Origin: Ornithinibacillus californiensis
GTDB taxonomy: Bacteria > Bacillota > Bacilli > Bacillales > Amphibacillaceae
DNA length: 64,000 nt
Direction of reading: 5' to 3'
NCBI RefSeq assembly: GCF_001038485.1
Contig: NZ_LDUE01000046.1
Span: 1-64,000, forward strand
The position numbers and the translations under genes are program-made. The notes beneath the pieces were generated by a model, which saw nothing but the letters and a program-made list of their open reading frames with translations, was not told the origin of the DNA and ran no database searches. Shown one piece after another: positions 26,688 to 35,352 of the stretch (positions are counted from its first letter, which is position 1; every line of letters begins with the position of its first letter).

Positions 26688-26714
26688 AACGGACGGTACT
26701 AAAACCGTCCTTTT
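26688..26714. terminator. Bidirectional terminator
   Basis: GGACGGT and ACCGTCC, with a 6-nt loop, have A-rich and T-rich flanks. They separate the convergent acetyltransferase and CAP-domain genes. Confidence 0.8.
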
Positions 26715-26715
26715 A

Positions 26716-27870
26716 TCATTTACCTATAAACTGCTGCGTCCAAATAATTTCCTCTTTTACAAAACCAACACCAATATGCGTATAGCTTGGATTTAGAATG
26801 TTAGCCCGATGTCCTTCACTATTCATCCATGCCTGCACAACTTCCTCAGGTGTAAACTGTCCTCTAGCAATATTTTCTCCTGCTGTTTGGTATGTAACAC
26901 CAAATTCATCCATCATATCGAATGGTGTGCCATAGGTTGGGCTAGTATGATCAAAGTATCCATGTTCCGCCATGTCTTTTGATTTGGCCCGAGCTACTTT
27001 TGCAAGCTCAGAATCAATACTGAGTAGCGCCAAACCATGCTTTGCCCGTTCCTGATTGGTTAATTCTACAACTTGTTGCTCATACGTAGATTGGCTAACG
27101 GTAGTATCTAGTCTTTTAATAAATTGTTGGGTCCAATAATACCCATCGACTTCAAACCCTACGCCAATATGAGTAAAGTCAGGGTGAAGAATATTTTCTC
27201 GATGCCCTTCACTATCCATCCATGCTTGAACAACTTCGCTCGGTGTAGTTTGACCTCTTGCAATGTTTTCACCTGCTGAATAGTATTTAATTCCTAAGCT
27301 CTCCATCATCGCAAACGGGGAACCATAGGTTGGGCTATCGTGAGAGAAATAATTATTAGTCGCCATATCTACTGATTTTTTACGAGCGACATTCGCTAAA
27401 CTTTCATCTAATTTAAGTGGCTTGAACCCATGCTTGTCACGTTCCAAATTCGTAAGGCGAATGACCTCCTGTTCAAATTCAGCCTGACTAAGCGTTGCTT
27501 TATTCGGAGTTTGATTCTTTTGTGGTGTTTGCCTTTTAGTTTTCTTTTCCTCCTGAACTGATTCTTTCGGAGGTTCTGTAGCCTGGGCAACTTCTTCTAC
27601 TTTCTCTTTTCCCACTTCAACAGGATGGTTTTCCTCTTTTAAGGCAAGAACTTTCGTATTAATTTTTTTCCAATCCACATGTGCTAGTTTAGTTTCTTCC
27701 ATCGTAAAAAAGAAGTATTCTTCCAATGAAGATGCAGTATATTTATAAAAAGTACCATCATTAAAATAATAGCGGTCAAATTCGTTATTTTCCGCCCCAA
27801 CATGGATAGGTATGACAAGGAATGTGATCATGGTGAGCAGTAATCCTATAGGTTTTAATTTATTTTTCAT
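26716..27870 (-). CDS. Secreted protein with two CAP (SCP/YkwD-like) domains
   Basis: The 384-residue protein has a signal peptide (about 1-26), an Asp/Tyr-rich N-terminal region, a Lys/Gln/Thr linker (about 88-126) and two tandem CAP domains (about 130-250 and 262-384). Each domain has the H-in-YFSHDSPTYG or YFDHTSPTYG motif, SAGENIARGQ or TAGENIARGQ, and HRENILHP or HRANILNP. The two are about 60 percent alike by eye, so duplication was fairly recent. CAP proteins of spore formers are secreted or coat-associated, and their activity is unclear. Confidence 0.88.
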   Translation of the reverse strand: MKNKLKPIGLLLTMITFLVIPIHVGAENNEFDRYYFNDGTFYKYTASSLEEYFFFTMEETKLAHVDWKKINTKVLALKEENHPVEVGKEKVEEVAQATEPPKESVQEEKKTKRQTPQKNQTPNKATLSQAEFEQEVIRLTNLERDKHGFKPLKLDESLANVARKKSVDMATNNYFSHDSPTYGSPFAMMESLGIKYYSAGENIARGQTTPSEVVQAWMDSEGHRENILHPDFTHIGVGFEVDGYYWTQQFIKRLDTTVSQSTYEQQVVELTNQERAKHGLALLSIDSELAKVARAKSKDMAEHGYFDHTSPTYGTPFDMMDEFGVTYQTAGENIARGQFTPEEVVQAWMNSEGHRANILNPSYTHIGVGFVKEEIIWTQQFIGK

Positions 27871-28126
27871 GTTGTGTAGCCACCCCTTTCTATCCTAATT
27901 CCATCAGGATTCGACAATTCCAGTGCTATTATCTCATGTTTTTTCCTTGATGAATTTTCCATTTTTATTACAATAAACAAAAAATGTAAAGCAAATGAAA
28001 CTTGTGTTTAGTCTGGTTTTATCTTATTTTAATATAGTACCGCTAAAACTTTAGCGATGTATATTCAGGCAAATATTGCTAATAATGTTAGCTAGTTTGG
28101 CAGATAATAAAATTATGTTGTCTGTT
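27871..28126. other. Gene-free stretch upstream of mreBH
   Basis: AT-rich spacer between divergent genes. It contains a small hairpin (CGCTAAA with TTTAGCG near 28043-28060). Nothing else is recognised before the candidate promoter at 28128. Confidence 0.4.
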
Positions 28127-28127
28127 G

Positions 28128-28152
28128 ACGCCCACAATTATTTTGTCGAAAT
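28128..28152 (+). promoter_or_regulatory. Candidate SigI-type promoter of mreBH
   Basis: ACGCCC (28128-28133) and CGAAAT (28147-28152), 13 bp apart, recall the ACCCCC/CGAA pattern of sigma-I promoters. B. subtilis mreBH is known to be SigI-dependent. The match at -35 is imperfect. Confidence 0.4.
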
Positions 28153-28202
28153 AGAAGATTATATAGTAGAAAGACTATTTGTCATCAATGGAGGAACTTA
28201 TT

Positions 28203-29210
28203 ATGTTTTCTAATGCAGAAATCGGTATTGATCTAGGTACTGCAAATATACTTATTTATGCCAAGAACAAAGGCATTATTTTAAATGAACCATCGGTTGT
28301 TGCAATCGATATTAATACAAAGCAAGTCGTAGCAGTTGGTACGGAAGCTAAAGAAATGATTGGTAAAACACCAAGAAACATCGTACCCATTCGCCCATTA
28401 AAAGATGGGGTTATTGCAGATTATGATGTAACAGCTCAAATGCTAAAAGCTTTTCTAAAGAAAGTTAGCAAGAAGCTAGGCATGTCTATGCGCAAACCCA
28501 ATGTCGTAGTTTGTACACCTTCTGGTAGCACAACGGTAGAAAGAAGAGCTATCCATAATGCCGTAACGAGCTATGGTGCAAAAACGGTGCACTTAATCGA
28601 AGAACCAGTTGCAGCTGCAATCGGAGCTGAGTTACCGGTGGACGAACCAATTGCAAACGTAATTGTTGATATTGGTGGTGGTACTGCAGAAATCGGTATT
28701 ATTTCACTAGGTGGAGTTGTTTCTTCAAGCTCTGTTCGCGTTGGTGGAGATAAAATGGATGATGAAATAATTCAGTACATCCGTAAGAAGTATAATATCT
28801 TAATCGGTGAACGTACAGCTGAAAACGTAAAAATGGAAATTGCCTATGCACATCCAAATCATAAAGAAGAATTCGTAGATGTTCGTGGTCGTGACATGGT
28901 AACCGGTTTACCGAAGACTGTTTCTATCTCTTCAAAAGAGGTTTATGCAGCAATAAGAGAATCGCTAGAACAAATTCTACAAGCAATCCGTGTGACGTTA
29001 GAAAACTGTCCACCTGAATTAAGTGGTGACATTGTTGATCACGGTATTGTTATTACTGGTGGAGGCTCCTTATTAAAAGGTATGCAAGAATGGTTAGCAC
29101 ATGAACTATCAGTTCCAGTTCATATTGCGCCAAATCCATTAGAATCAGTAGCAATCGGTACTGGTAAAGCAATTAAAATGATATCTAAGCTTGAAAAAGC
29201 AATGAAGTAA
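28203..29210 (+). CDS. mreBH: MreBH, rod-shape actin homologue
   Basis: The ATG at 28203 follows GGAGG and gives 335 residues, the length of B. subtilis MreBH; an in-frame start at 28179 is unlikely. The actin-fold phosphate loops are [13 protein letters not shown] (about 6-18) and [13 protein letters not shown] (about 155-167). [13 protein letters not shown] and [20 protein letters not shown] resemble MreBH more closely than MreB or Mbl. It guides cell-wall hydrolase LytE and wall growth along the membrane. The gene is monocistronic. Confidence 0.9.
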   Translation: MFSNAEIGIDLGTANILIYAKNKGIILNEPSVVAIDINTKQVVAVGTEAKEMIGKTPRNIVPIRPLKDGVIADYDVTAQMLKAFLKKVSKKLGMSMRKPNVVVCTPSGSTTVERRAIHNAVTSYGAKTVHLIEEPVAAAIGAELPVDEPIANVIVDIGGGTAEIGIISLGGVVSSSSVRVGGDKMDDEIIQYIRKKYNILIGERTAENVKMEIAYAHPNHKEEFVDVRGRDMVTGLPKTVSISSKEVYAAIRESLEQILQAIRVTLENCPPELSGDIVDHGIVITGGGSLLKGMQEWLAHELSVPVHIAPNPLESVAIGTGKAIKMISKLEKAMK

Positions 29211-29213
29211 TGG

Positions 29214-29243
29214 GAAACGGGGGTTATGGCTCCCGTTTTTTTA
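29214..29243 (+). terminator. Terminator of mreBH
   Basis: AACGGGGG pairs with CTCCCGTT around a TTATGG loop and is followed by a T-run. Confidence 0.85.
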
Positions 29244-29258
29244 TTATATTGGCAATTT

Positions 29259-29436
29259 GGTTGATGATGTACTAATTTTGGTTGATGTTTTCTTTTAACA
29301 GTTGATACTTCAAGAAAAACGGTTGATGTTTTATTTATTCGGTTGATATCCCTTTTTACTGGTTGATGTCTATCATTTTTAGGTTGATATTTGCCAATAA
29401 CGGTTGATAGCACCTAAGTTATGGTTGATGCCTCTC
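29259..29436. repeat. Phased GGTTGATR array 1, nine units
   Basis: GGTTGAT begins at 29259, 29280, 29300 (as AGTTGAT), 29321, 29341, 29361, 29382, 29402 and 29423. The steps are 21, 20, 21, 20, 20, 21, 20 and 21 bp, averaging 20.5 bp or two DNA helical turns. Only the first 8 bases (GGTTGAT plus a purine) are conserved; the other 12-13 are unrelated AT-rich sequence. The period is not a multiple of three, so it is not coding. A second array is at 58157. Confidence 0.85.
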
Positions 29437-29477
29437 TTCCTCATCATAATAAACCATCACTAATTACACAATACCTG

Positions 29478-29536
29478 TTTACAAATTTTTCAGAATAAAT
29501 TAAACTATAGGAAAGAGTCATGTTAAAACGCTTACA
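29478..29536 (+). promoter_or_regulatory. Promoter and cre-like site before the glutarate operon
   Basis: TTTACA (29478-29483) and TAAACT (29501-29506) are 17 bp apart. TTAAAACGCTTACA (29523-29536), about 10 bp beyond the expected start of transcription, matches the CcpA cre consensus except at its second base. Binding there would block transcription under glucose. Confidence 0.5.
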
Positions 29537-29589
29537 CCGTTATTCCACATGACCTGTTTAAAACAATTCCTATTTAACTAAACTGCCTA

Positions 29590-29692
29590 GCTTGTTCACA
29601 GCTCAATTCCTGACCTGTCCCAACAAGCCAAAAGCCAGTTCAATTTGATCTACAGCACGCTAGCTGTGTTCATTTTGAATTGGCTTTTTTTA
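29590..29692 (+). promoter_or_regulatory. Leader with intrinsic terminator, candidate attenuator
   Basis: A first stem (GCTTGTT at 29590-29596 with AACAAGC at 29622-29628) is followed by a long terminator hairpin (29631-29690, AAAGCCA paired with TGGCTTT) ending in seven T. It lies after the promoter and 53 bp before the CoA-transferase start, with no gene in between. AGCTCAATTC in the first loop could pair with GAATTGGCT in the terminator's 3' arm, an alternative fold. No known riboswitch class is recognised. Confidence 0.45.
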
Positions 29693-29745
29693 TTAACATC
29701 TCAAGATATCAAGTAAACGAAAACTATCACGAAAGGAGTGTAGCC

Positions 29746-30903
29746 GTGTCAGGAGCTTTAGAAAATATCAGAGTTCTTGATTTAACCCGGGTTCTTGCAG
29801 GACCTTATTGCACGATGATTCTTGGAGATCTTGGTGCAGAAGTTATCAAGGTTGAAGCGCCCGGTGGGAGTGATGAGACGAGAAAATGGGGTCCACCTTT
29901 TCAAAATGATGTTAGTGCTTATTACCTTTGTGCTAACCGGAATAAGAAAAGTATCACCTTGAACCTAAAGTCAGAAGAAGGAATTCAAACGATCAAAGAT
30001 TTGGTAAAGGAATCAGACGTGGTGATTCATAATTTCAAAACAGGGACGATGGAACGTTTTGGGATAGACTACGATCAGCTTGCTAAAATAAATCCGGGTA
30101 TTATCTTCTGTTCTATTACTGGATTTGGTGAAACTGGTCCTCACAAAGATCTACCTGGTTATGATTTTATTATTCAAGGGATGAGTGGATTAATGAGCAT
30201 CACTGGTGATGATGCCTCTGGCCCACAAAAAGTCGGAGTAGCCATAACGGATATTTTGACCGGGCTTTATGCCGCCATCGGAATTCAAGCTGCAATAATC
30301 GAAAGGCAGCAATCCGGTCAAGGACAAAAGCTAGACCTATCCTTGTACGACTCTGCAGTCAGTGCCCTAATTAATATCGGTAGTAACTATTTAATGTCAG
30401 GGAAAATTCCATCAAGACTAGGAAACCATCATGCGAACATTGTCCCGTACCAAACCTTCCAAACCATGGATGGAGAGATGGTTATTGCCATCGGTAATGA
30501 TAATCAGTTTAAAGCATTTTGTACTATCTTAGGAAAAGAACAATATAGTGAAGATGAGCGCTTTAAAACAAATCCTGCTCGTGTGGAACATCGAGATATT
30601 TTAGTTCCTTTAATCCAGGAAATTCTAGTGACTAAACCTACCAGTTATTGGTTGGATAAGTGTCATGAAAACAACATCCCATGTGGGCCGATTCAAAATT
30701 TACAGGAAGTAACGGAAGATCCGCAGCTGCATGCTCGTGATATGTTCTTGGAAACGGAGCATCCAACCGCTGGCCTAATTAAGATGATTGGTAGTCCATT
30801 AAAACTCTCACGGACCCCAGTCACATTAAGGCACCATCCACCAGATGCTGGTGAACATAATGAAGAAATCTTACAATCTATTAAAAATATAAATCAGGAG
30901 TGA
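29746..30903 (+). CDS. Family III CoA-transferase, candidate succinyl-CoA:glutarate CoA-transferase
   Basis: The GTG at 29746 follows AAAGGAG by 8 bp and gives 385 residues; a TTG at 29680 would lie inside the terminator hairpin. The protein is a CaiB/BaiF-type transferase with the catalytic Asp169 (AITD), the same number as in formyl-CoA transferase, and the family opening VLDLTRVLAGPYCTMILGDL (9-28). These enzymes move CoA between carboxylic acids. The next genes encode a glutaryl-CoA-dehydrogenase-like protein and a semialdehyde dehydrogenase. Glutarate is therefore the most economical acceptor, by analogy with SUGCT. Other short diacids are possible. Confidence 0.8.
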   Translation: MSGALENIRVLDLTRVLAGPYCTMILGDLGAEVIKVEAPGGSDETRKWGPPFQNDVSAYYLCANRNKKSITLNLKSEEGIQTIKDLVKESDVVIHNFKTGTMERFGIDYDQLAKINPGIIFCSITGFGETGPHKDLPGYDFIIQGMSGLMSITGDDASGPQKVGVAITDILTGLYAAIGIQAAIIERQQSGQGQKLDLSLYDSAVSALINIGSNYLMSGKIPSRLGNHHANIVPYQTFQTMDGEMVIAIGNDNQFKAFCTILGKEQYSEDERFKTNPARVEHRDILVPLIQEILVTKPTSYWLDKCHENNIPCGPIQNLQEVTEDPQLHARDMFLETEHPTAGLIKMIGSPLKLSRTPVTLRHHPPDAGEHNEEILQSIKNINQE

Positions 30904-30909
30904 AGAAGA

Positions 30910-32112
30910 ATGAATTTTAATTTTACCGAAGAGCAAAATATGTTACGAGAAACAGTTAGAAGTTTTGTAGATAAGGAGATTATGCCGTATATCGCGGAAT
31001 GGGATCGCGAAGGGCAATTTGATCCGAACCTTTATAACAAATTAGCAGACCTTGGCTTTATGGGTGTTTGTATCCCAGAAGAGTACGGTGGAAGTGGCAT
31101 GGACTATAATTCCCTTGCTATCGTATGTGAAGAACTAGAGCGTGGAGACACTGCATTCCGTACAGCTGTATCCGTTCATACCGGATTAAACTCCATGACT
31201 CTTTTACAATGGGGTAATGAAGAACAAAAGCAAAAGTATCTTACTCCACAAGCAAAAGGTGAAAAGATTGGGGCATTCGGCTTAACAGAGCCAGGTGCAG
31301 GTTCAGACGTTGCTGCTTTACAGTCTACTGCAGTAAAAGATGGAGATTATTACATTTTGAATGGCTCTAAAACATGGATTTCTCTTTGTGATGTTGCCGA
31401 CCATTTCCTAGTGTTTGCTTACACCGATAAATCGAAAAAGCATCATGGTATTTCTGCATTTATCGTAGAAAGAACTTGGGACGGATTCTCTTCTAAAGCC
31501 ATCAAAGGAAAACATGGAATTCGTTCTGGTAACACTGGTGAGCTTTTCTTCGATAATGTGAGAGTTCCCGCGGAAAACTTACTCGGTGAAGAAGGAGAAG
31601 GTTTTAAAATTGCAATGTCAGCACTAGATAACGGACGATTCACGGTTGCTGCTGGTGCCGTTGGCCAAATCATGGCTTGTCTGGAATCTAGTGTGAAATA
31701 CTGCCATGAGCGTGAAACTTTTGGAAAACCTATCGGGAAGCACCAACTAGTACAACAAATGATTGCCAAAATGGAAGCAGGTTTACAAATGAGCCGTCTA
31801 CTAGTATACCGTGCTGGCGAGCTGAAGAATGAAGGAAAGCGTAATACGAGAGAAACATCTCTTGCAAAATGGCAAGCATGTGACTTTGCCAACCGCGCTG
31901 CCGATGATGCGATGCAAATTCACGGTGCGTATGGGTATTCGGATGAGTATCCAGTTGAACGTTATCTACGTAACTCGAAAGCTCCTGTTATCTATGAGGG
32001 AACACGTGAGATTCATACGGTCATGCAAGCGGAGTATGTACTGGGCTACCGTAAAGATAAACCATTAAATCAAATGTTACCTGCATGGAATCCTGATAAA
32101 GAACTAGTTTAA
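30910..32112 (+). CDS. Acyl-CoA dehydrogenase, glutaryl-CoA-dehydrogenase-like
   Basis: The 400-residue flavoprotein has the usual three acyl-CoA dehydrogenase domains. FGLTEPGAGSD (about 124-134) is the flavin motif, and YEGTREIH places the catalytic base at E363, where glutaryl-CoA dehydrogenase has YEGTHDIH. R84 in TAFRTAVSVHTGL aligns with the Arg that binds the free carboxylate of glutaryl-CoA (SGYRSAMSVQSSL in the human enzyme, from memory). That suggests oxidation and decarboxylation of glutaryl-CoA to crotonyl-CoA. The gene starts 6 bp after the CoA-transferase gene. A simple short-chain acyl-CoA dehydrogenase remains possible. Confidence 0.8.
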   Translation: MNFNFTEEQNMLRETVRSFVDKEIMPYIAEWDREGQFDPNLYNKLADLGFMGVCIPEEYGGSGMDYNSLAIVCEELERGDTAFRTAVSVHTGLNSMTLLQWGNEEQKQKYLTPQAKGEKIGAFGLTEPGAGSDVAALQSTAVKDGDYYILNGSKTWISLCDVADHFLVFAYTDKSKKHHGISAFIVERTWDGFSSKAIKGKHGIRSGNTGELFFDNVRVPAENLLGEEGEGFKIAMSALDNGRFTVAAGAVGQIMACLESSVKYCHERETFGKPIGKHQLVQQMIAKMEAGLQMSRLLVYRAGELKNEGKRNTRETSLAKWQACDFANRAADDAMQIHGAYGYSDEYPVERYLRNSKAPVIYEGTREIHTVMQAEYVLGYRKDKPLNQMLPAWNPDKELV

Positions 32113-32124
32113 TAACACTCAAGA

Positions 32125-32162
32125 GTCGCATCTGCAAATTGCTAGAATATTGCAGGTGCGAT
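32125..32162 (+). other. Intercistronic hairpin
   Basis: TCGCATCTGCAA and TTGCAGGTGCGA form an imperfect stem between the dehydrogenase genes. No T-run follows, so it is more likely a processing or stability element than a terminator. Confidence 0.4.
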
Positions 32163-32205
32163 ATGCTTATTTATAGAATAAAAGACTATTTGGGGAGGAT
32201 TGTTC

Positions 32206-33654
32206 ATGATATCAACATTAACCAAAAGTATTTATATTAATGGCGAGTGGCGCGACATTGATTCATCCAAAACACAAACCGTTTACAACCCAGCTACATT
32301 AGAAGCGATCACGGAAGTTGCCAATGGGGGACAGGAAGAAACGAAAGAAGCGATTGAAGCTGCTTCAAAAGCGTTCCCTGCATGGAGTGAAATGACTGGA
32401 AGACAGCGTTCTCGGGTACTTTATAAAGCTGCAGAACTTATGAGAAAAGATGCAAAACGACTCGGTGAAATATTAACGAAGGAACAAGGAAAGCCACTAC
32501 CTGAGGCAGTTGGTGAAGTTAAAGGGGCTGCAGGATTTTTACTTTGGTATGCCGAAGAAGCATCTCGCGGATATGGCGAATGGATCCCTTCTTCTGTTAA
32601 GACAAAGCGTATGCTAGTCGTTCCAAAGCCTATTGGTGTTGTCGGAGCCATTACTCCGTGGAACTTCCCATCATCCATGATTACGCGTAAATTAGGCCCA
32701 GCACTAGCAGCAGGCTGTACGGTTGTTCTTAAGCCTTCACCCGAGACCCCGCTTTCAGCTATAGAAATTGTGAAAATTTTTGAGGAAGCAGGAATGCCTC
32801 CAGGAGTTGTCAATCTAGTAACTGGTGATGCACAAGCAATCGGAAAAGAAATGCTAACGAACAAGGAAGTTAAACTGATTACATTTACCGGCTCAACTGC
32901 TGTTGGAAAATACTTAATGCGGGAAGCTGCTGATCAAGTGAAAAAAGTTTCTCTTGAGCTTGGTGGTCATGCACCAATCATTGCGTTTGAGGATGCAGAC
33001 CTAGATAAAGCTACTACACTTTCATTAGCAAGCAAATTCCGTAATAACGGTCAAACCTGTATTTGTGCAAACCGCTTGTATGTTCATGAATCAATTGCGG
33101 ATGAATTTACGGCATTGTTAAAAGAAAAACTAGAAAAAATGAAAGTTGGAAATGGTTTAGAAGAAGGCACAGAGCTTGGACCATTAATTAGTGAACAAGC
33201 AAGGGAAAAAGTCGAAGCACATTTAAATGATGCACTGAACAAAGGTGCAGAAATCGTGTCTGGTGGAAACAAATGGGACGGAGAACTACAAGGTTATTTC
33301 TGTCCACCAACCATTGTAAGAAACGCAAGCGATGATATGAAGGTCATGCGTGAAGAAACCTTTGGCCCTCTATTCCCTATACAAACATTCACAGATGAAG
33401 CTGAGGTTATAAAAAAAGCGAATGATACAGACTATGGATTAGCCGCTTATATTTTTACAGAAAATACTAGCCGCACCTTGCGCGTCGCTGAAAAACTTGA
33501 TTATGGGATGATTGGTGTAAATGATGTCTTCCCATCTGTACCAGAAGCACCATTTGGTGGTATCAAGCAATCTGGTAGTGGTGGTAAAGAAGGCGGCCAT
33601 CATGGAATGGATGAGTTTTTGGAGAAAAAGTTAATTTCTATTGCAATTGATTAA
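32206..33654 (+). CDS. gabD: Succinate/glutarate-semialdehyde dehydrogenase (GabD/DavD-like)
   Basis: The ATG at 32206 follows GGGGAGG and gives 482 residues. It is an aldehyde dehydrogenase with N153 (PWNF), E251 (LELGG) and catalytic C285 in NNGQTCICANR, with a second Cys at 287. That CxC arrangement is typical of succinate-semialdehyde dehydrogenases. GabD enzymes also accept glutarate semialdehyde, and the two upstream genes would then take glutarate to crotonyl-CoA. No GABA aminotransferase gene is nearby, which favours the glutarate role. Confidence 0.85.
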   Translation: MISTLTKSIYINGEWRDIDSSKTQTVYNPATLEAITEVANGGQEETKEAIEAASKAFPAWSEMTGRQRSRVLYKAAELMRKDAKRLGEILTKEQGKPLPEAVGEVKGAAGFLLWYAEEASRGYGEWIPSSVKTKRMLVVPKPIGVVGAITPWNFPSSMITRKLGPALAAGCTVVLKPSPETPLSAIEIVKIFEEAGMPPGVVNLVTGDAQAIGKEMLTNKEVKLITFTGSTAVGKYLMREAADQVKKVSLELGGHAPIIAFEDADLDKATTLSLASKFRNNGQTCICANRLYVHESIADEFTALLKEKLEKMKVGNGLEEGTELGPLISEQAREKVEAHLNDALNKGAEIVSGGNKWDGELQGYFCPPTIVRNASDDMKVMREETFGPLFPIQTFTDEAEVIKKANDTDYGLAAYIFTENTSRTLRVAEKLDYGMIGVNDVFPSVPEAPFGGIKQSGSGGKEGGHHGMDEFLEKKLISIAID

Positions 33655-33663
33655 AAGTAAAAG

Positions 33664-33690
33664 CCGGCATTAGAAAAATCCTAATGCCGG
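33664..33690. terminator. Bidirectional terminator
   Basis: CCGGCATTAG and CTAATGCCGG form a perfect 10-bp stem with a 7-nt loop, between convergent genes. Confidence 0.85.
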
Positions 33691-33699
33691 TTTTCTCAT

Positions 33700-34740
33700 C
33701 TATTCTGTAATAGCATGATGCTTCTCTAGCCCATTCTCAAACACACGGTAATCATATACTTTTCCATCTGAGTGATTTAGATAAAAGACACTATAGCTTT
33801 TCGCTTTATTTTCATCATCCCAGTCTATGAACAATTGGGCTTGAACTTTTCCCTCTTTTAATCCTTCTGTATCTATCCCTGCCATATCATCAAGAGGGGA
33901 CGCATAATTTTCTCCAAAGTCATATCGCCAAAACTCTCCACCATCAGCTAAACTGCTAGCATATTTAATCTCTATTATTGCTCTCACTTCTTCTTTCGTT
34001 AAACCAAGACTAAATCTTTCCTGAATCATTGCTGCTATTTCATTATCTTCTTCTTTGATCTGTTCCACATTAAGAATTTCTAGATCAGCTTCTGATACAT
34101 CAAATAGATAAAACTTATCTACCGACTCACCTATTAACCAAAAAGTAAAATCCTTATATTCTTCAAAAAGCATGATGGAATTTTTACCTGGGCTAAACTG
34201 TTTCTCACTTCCTTTACTAGGTTTTTCAAGTGTTACGAATAATTCAACAACTGCACTACCAGCCTCAAGTCCGTCCATTTCCAAAAATTCAAATTCAATA
34301 ATATCACCTTGTTTTATTGGAGAACCATCCGCATTCATACTAGTTGGCGATGCAATTAAATCTCCCTTTTGATATACTCTTAATTCCATCGAGTAAATAT
34401 CAAATGGCAGTTTATTCTCAATCAAAAAAGTATACTCTACTTCTTCTGTATCATCTGTAACCGGTGGAGTAGGATTCCTTTCAAAGGACCCTTGAGGTTG
34501 TTCACTTTCACCTACAAAGCTTTGATTATCAAATATTAGTGGTAATGCAACGATTACTAATAATAATACTACCACAGCAGTGGCTGCATAATACTTCCAT
34601 TGGACCCTATTACGTGTAGTCATTGGCAAATCCATTTTCCGATTAATATCCTCAATAATTTCTCTTTGTTCATTCTCTGGTAATCTAAACTTTTGATTCA
34701 ACGATTTTAACCCTTGATTCACATCATCATACTGTCTCAT
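33700..34740 (-). CDS. Membrane-anchored partner of the ECF sigma factor (putative anti-sigma)
   Basis: The 346-residue protein has a cytoplasmic N-terminal segment of about 46 residues, one membrane helix (about 50-70) and a large acidic extracytoplasmic part. This is the layout of many anti-sigma factors. Its start overlaps the sigma gene's end by 14 bp, which couples their expression. No zinc-binding anti-sigma motif (HxxxCxxC) is visible, so it is a non-ZAS type or an accessory protein. The extracytoplasmic domain is not recognised; it includes a beta-rich region (about 100-190) and a C-terminal YDYRVFENG region. Confidence 0.65.
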   Translation of the reverse strand: MRQYDDVNQGLKSLNQKFRLPENEQREIIEDINRKMDLPMTTRNRVQWKYYAATAVVVLLLVIVALPLIFDNQSFVGESEQPQGSFERNPTPPVTDDTEEVEYTFLIENKLPFDIYSMELRVYQKGDLIASPTSMNADGSPIKQGDIIEFEFLEMDGLEAGSAVVELFVTLEKPSKGSEKQFSPGKNSIMLFEEYKDFTFWLIGESVDKFYLFDVSEADLEILNVEQIKEEDNEIAAMIQERFSLGLTKEEVRAIIEIKYASSLADGGEFWRYDFGENYASPLDDMAGIDTEGLKEGKVQAQLFIDWDDENKAKSYSVFYLNHSDGKVYDYRVFENGLEKHHAITE

Positions 34741-35251
34741 GGCTAAAATCCCCCTTTTCCAGTTCTTTACGAAGAGCTTTCATGCCCCTAAACAAATTCA
34801 CTTTTACTTTGTTTTCAGTCCAACCTAGAATCGTTGCAGTCTCATTTATCGAAAACTCTTTGATTTTCCTTAGGACAATAACATCCCGATAAGCAAGTTT
34901 TAGTTTATTTAGAGCTATGTATAGTTCTTGTTCTGATTCGTTTAACATGGCAGCTTTCTCAGGGCTTAGCTCAGTTGATTTCAATATTGGAATTGAATCT
35001 AAGAAGTAAGAGATTGGCTTTTTCTTCCGTATATCATCAATGGTTAAGTTTCTGGCAATACGAAAGAGCCAGCCCTTTACATTATCGCCTCGAAAGGAAT
35101 CATAATGGCTATACGCGCGCAGGAACGTATCTTGTAATATATCTTTCGCTTGTTCATGGTCACCAATTAAAAAATGAATATAATTATAGATATCATTGCT
35201 ATAGGCGTGGTACCAATCATTAATCTGCTCTTTCCTAACTTGCAGGTCCAT
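34727..35251 (-). CDS. ECF-type RNA polymerase sigma factor
   Basis: The ATG at 35251 gives 174 residues; a TTG six codons upstream is less likely. Region 2 is seen as ILQDTFLRAYSHYDSF with GWLFRIARNLTIDDIRK (about 41-77), and region 4 as AYRDVIVLRKIKEFSINETA with WTENKVKVNLFRGMKALRK (about 118-160). There is no other domain. It probably answers a cell-surface signal sensed by the product of the next gene. No promoter of its own type was found upstream by eye. Confidence 0.88.
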   Translation of the reverse strand: MDLQVRKEQINDWYHAYSNDIYNYIHFLIGDHEQAKDILQDTFLRAYSHYDSFRGDNVKGWLFRIARNLTIDDIRKKKPISYFLDSIPILKSTELSPEKAAMLNESEQELYIALNKLKLAYRDVIVLRKIKEFSINETATILGWTENKVKVNLFRGMKALRKELEKGDFSHETV

Positions 35252-35319
35252 GACCTCAAATCCTCTCAATCTATGATTTGCTTTTCACTGTATCAACGGA
35301 TGAAACAGAGAAAAGTTAC

Positions 35320-35352
35320 AAAAAAAAAATAAAACGCTCTATTACGAGCGTT
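35320..35352 (-). terminator. Terminator of the hydrolase-DUF4279 gene
   Basis: On the minus strand AACGCTC, a TATTAC-complement loop and GAGCGTT are followed by TTTATTTTTTTTT. It overlaps the stop at 35351. Confidence 0.8.

Noticed and set aside
29259-29436. CRISPR array
   Set aside because: Regular spacing suggested it, but the conserved core is only 8 bases, the period is about 20.5 bp and there are no cas genes.
29430-29692. Lysine (L-box) riboswitch or T-box before the glutarate operon
   Set aside because: Neither the conserved L-box motifs nor a T-box sequence is present; it is reported only as an unclassified attenuator-like leader.
29680-29745. N-terminal extension of the CoA-transferase
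   Set aside because: The TTG at 29680 is within the terminator hairpin and the added residues are not like the family; the GTG at 29746 has a good site.
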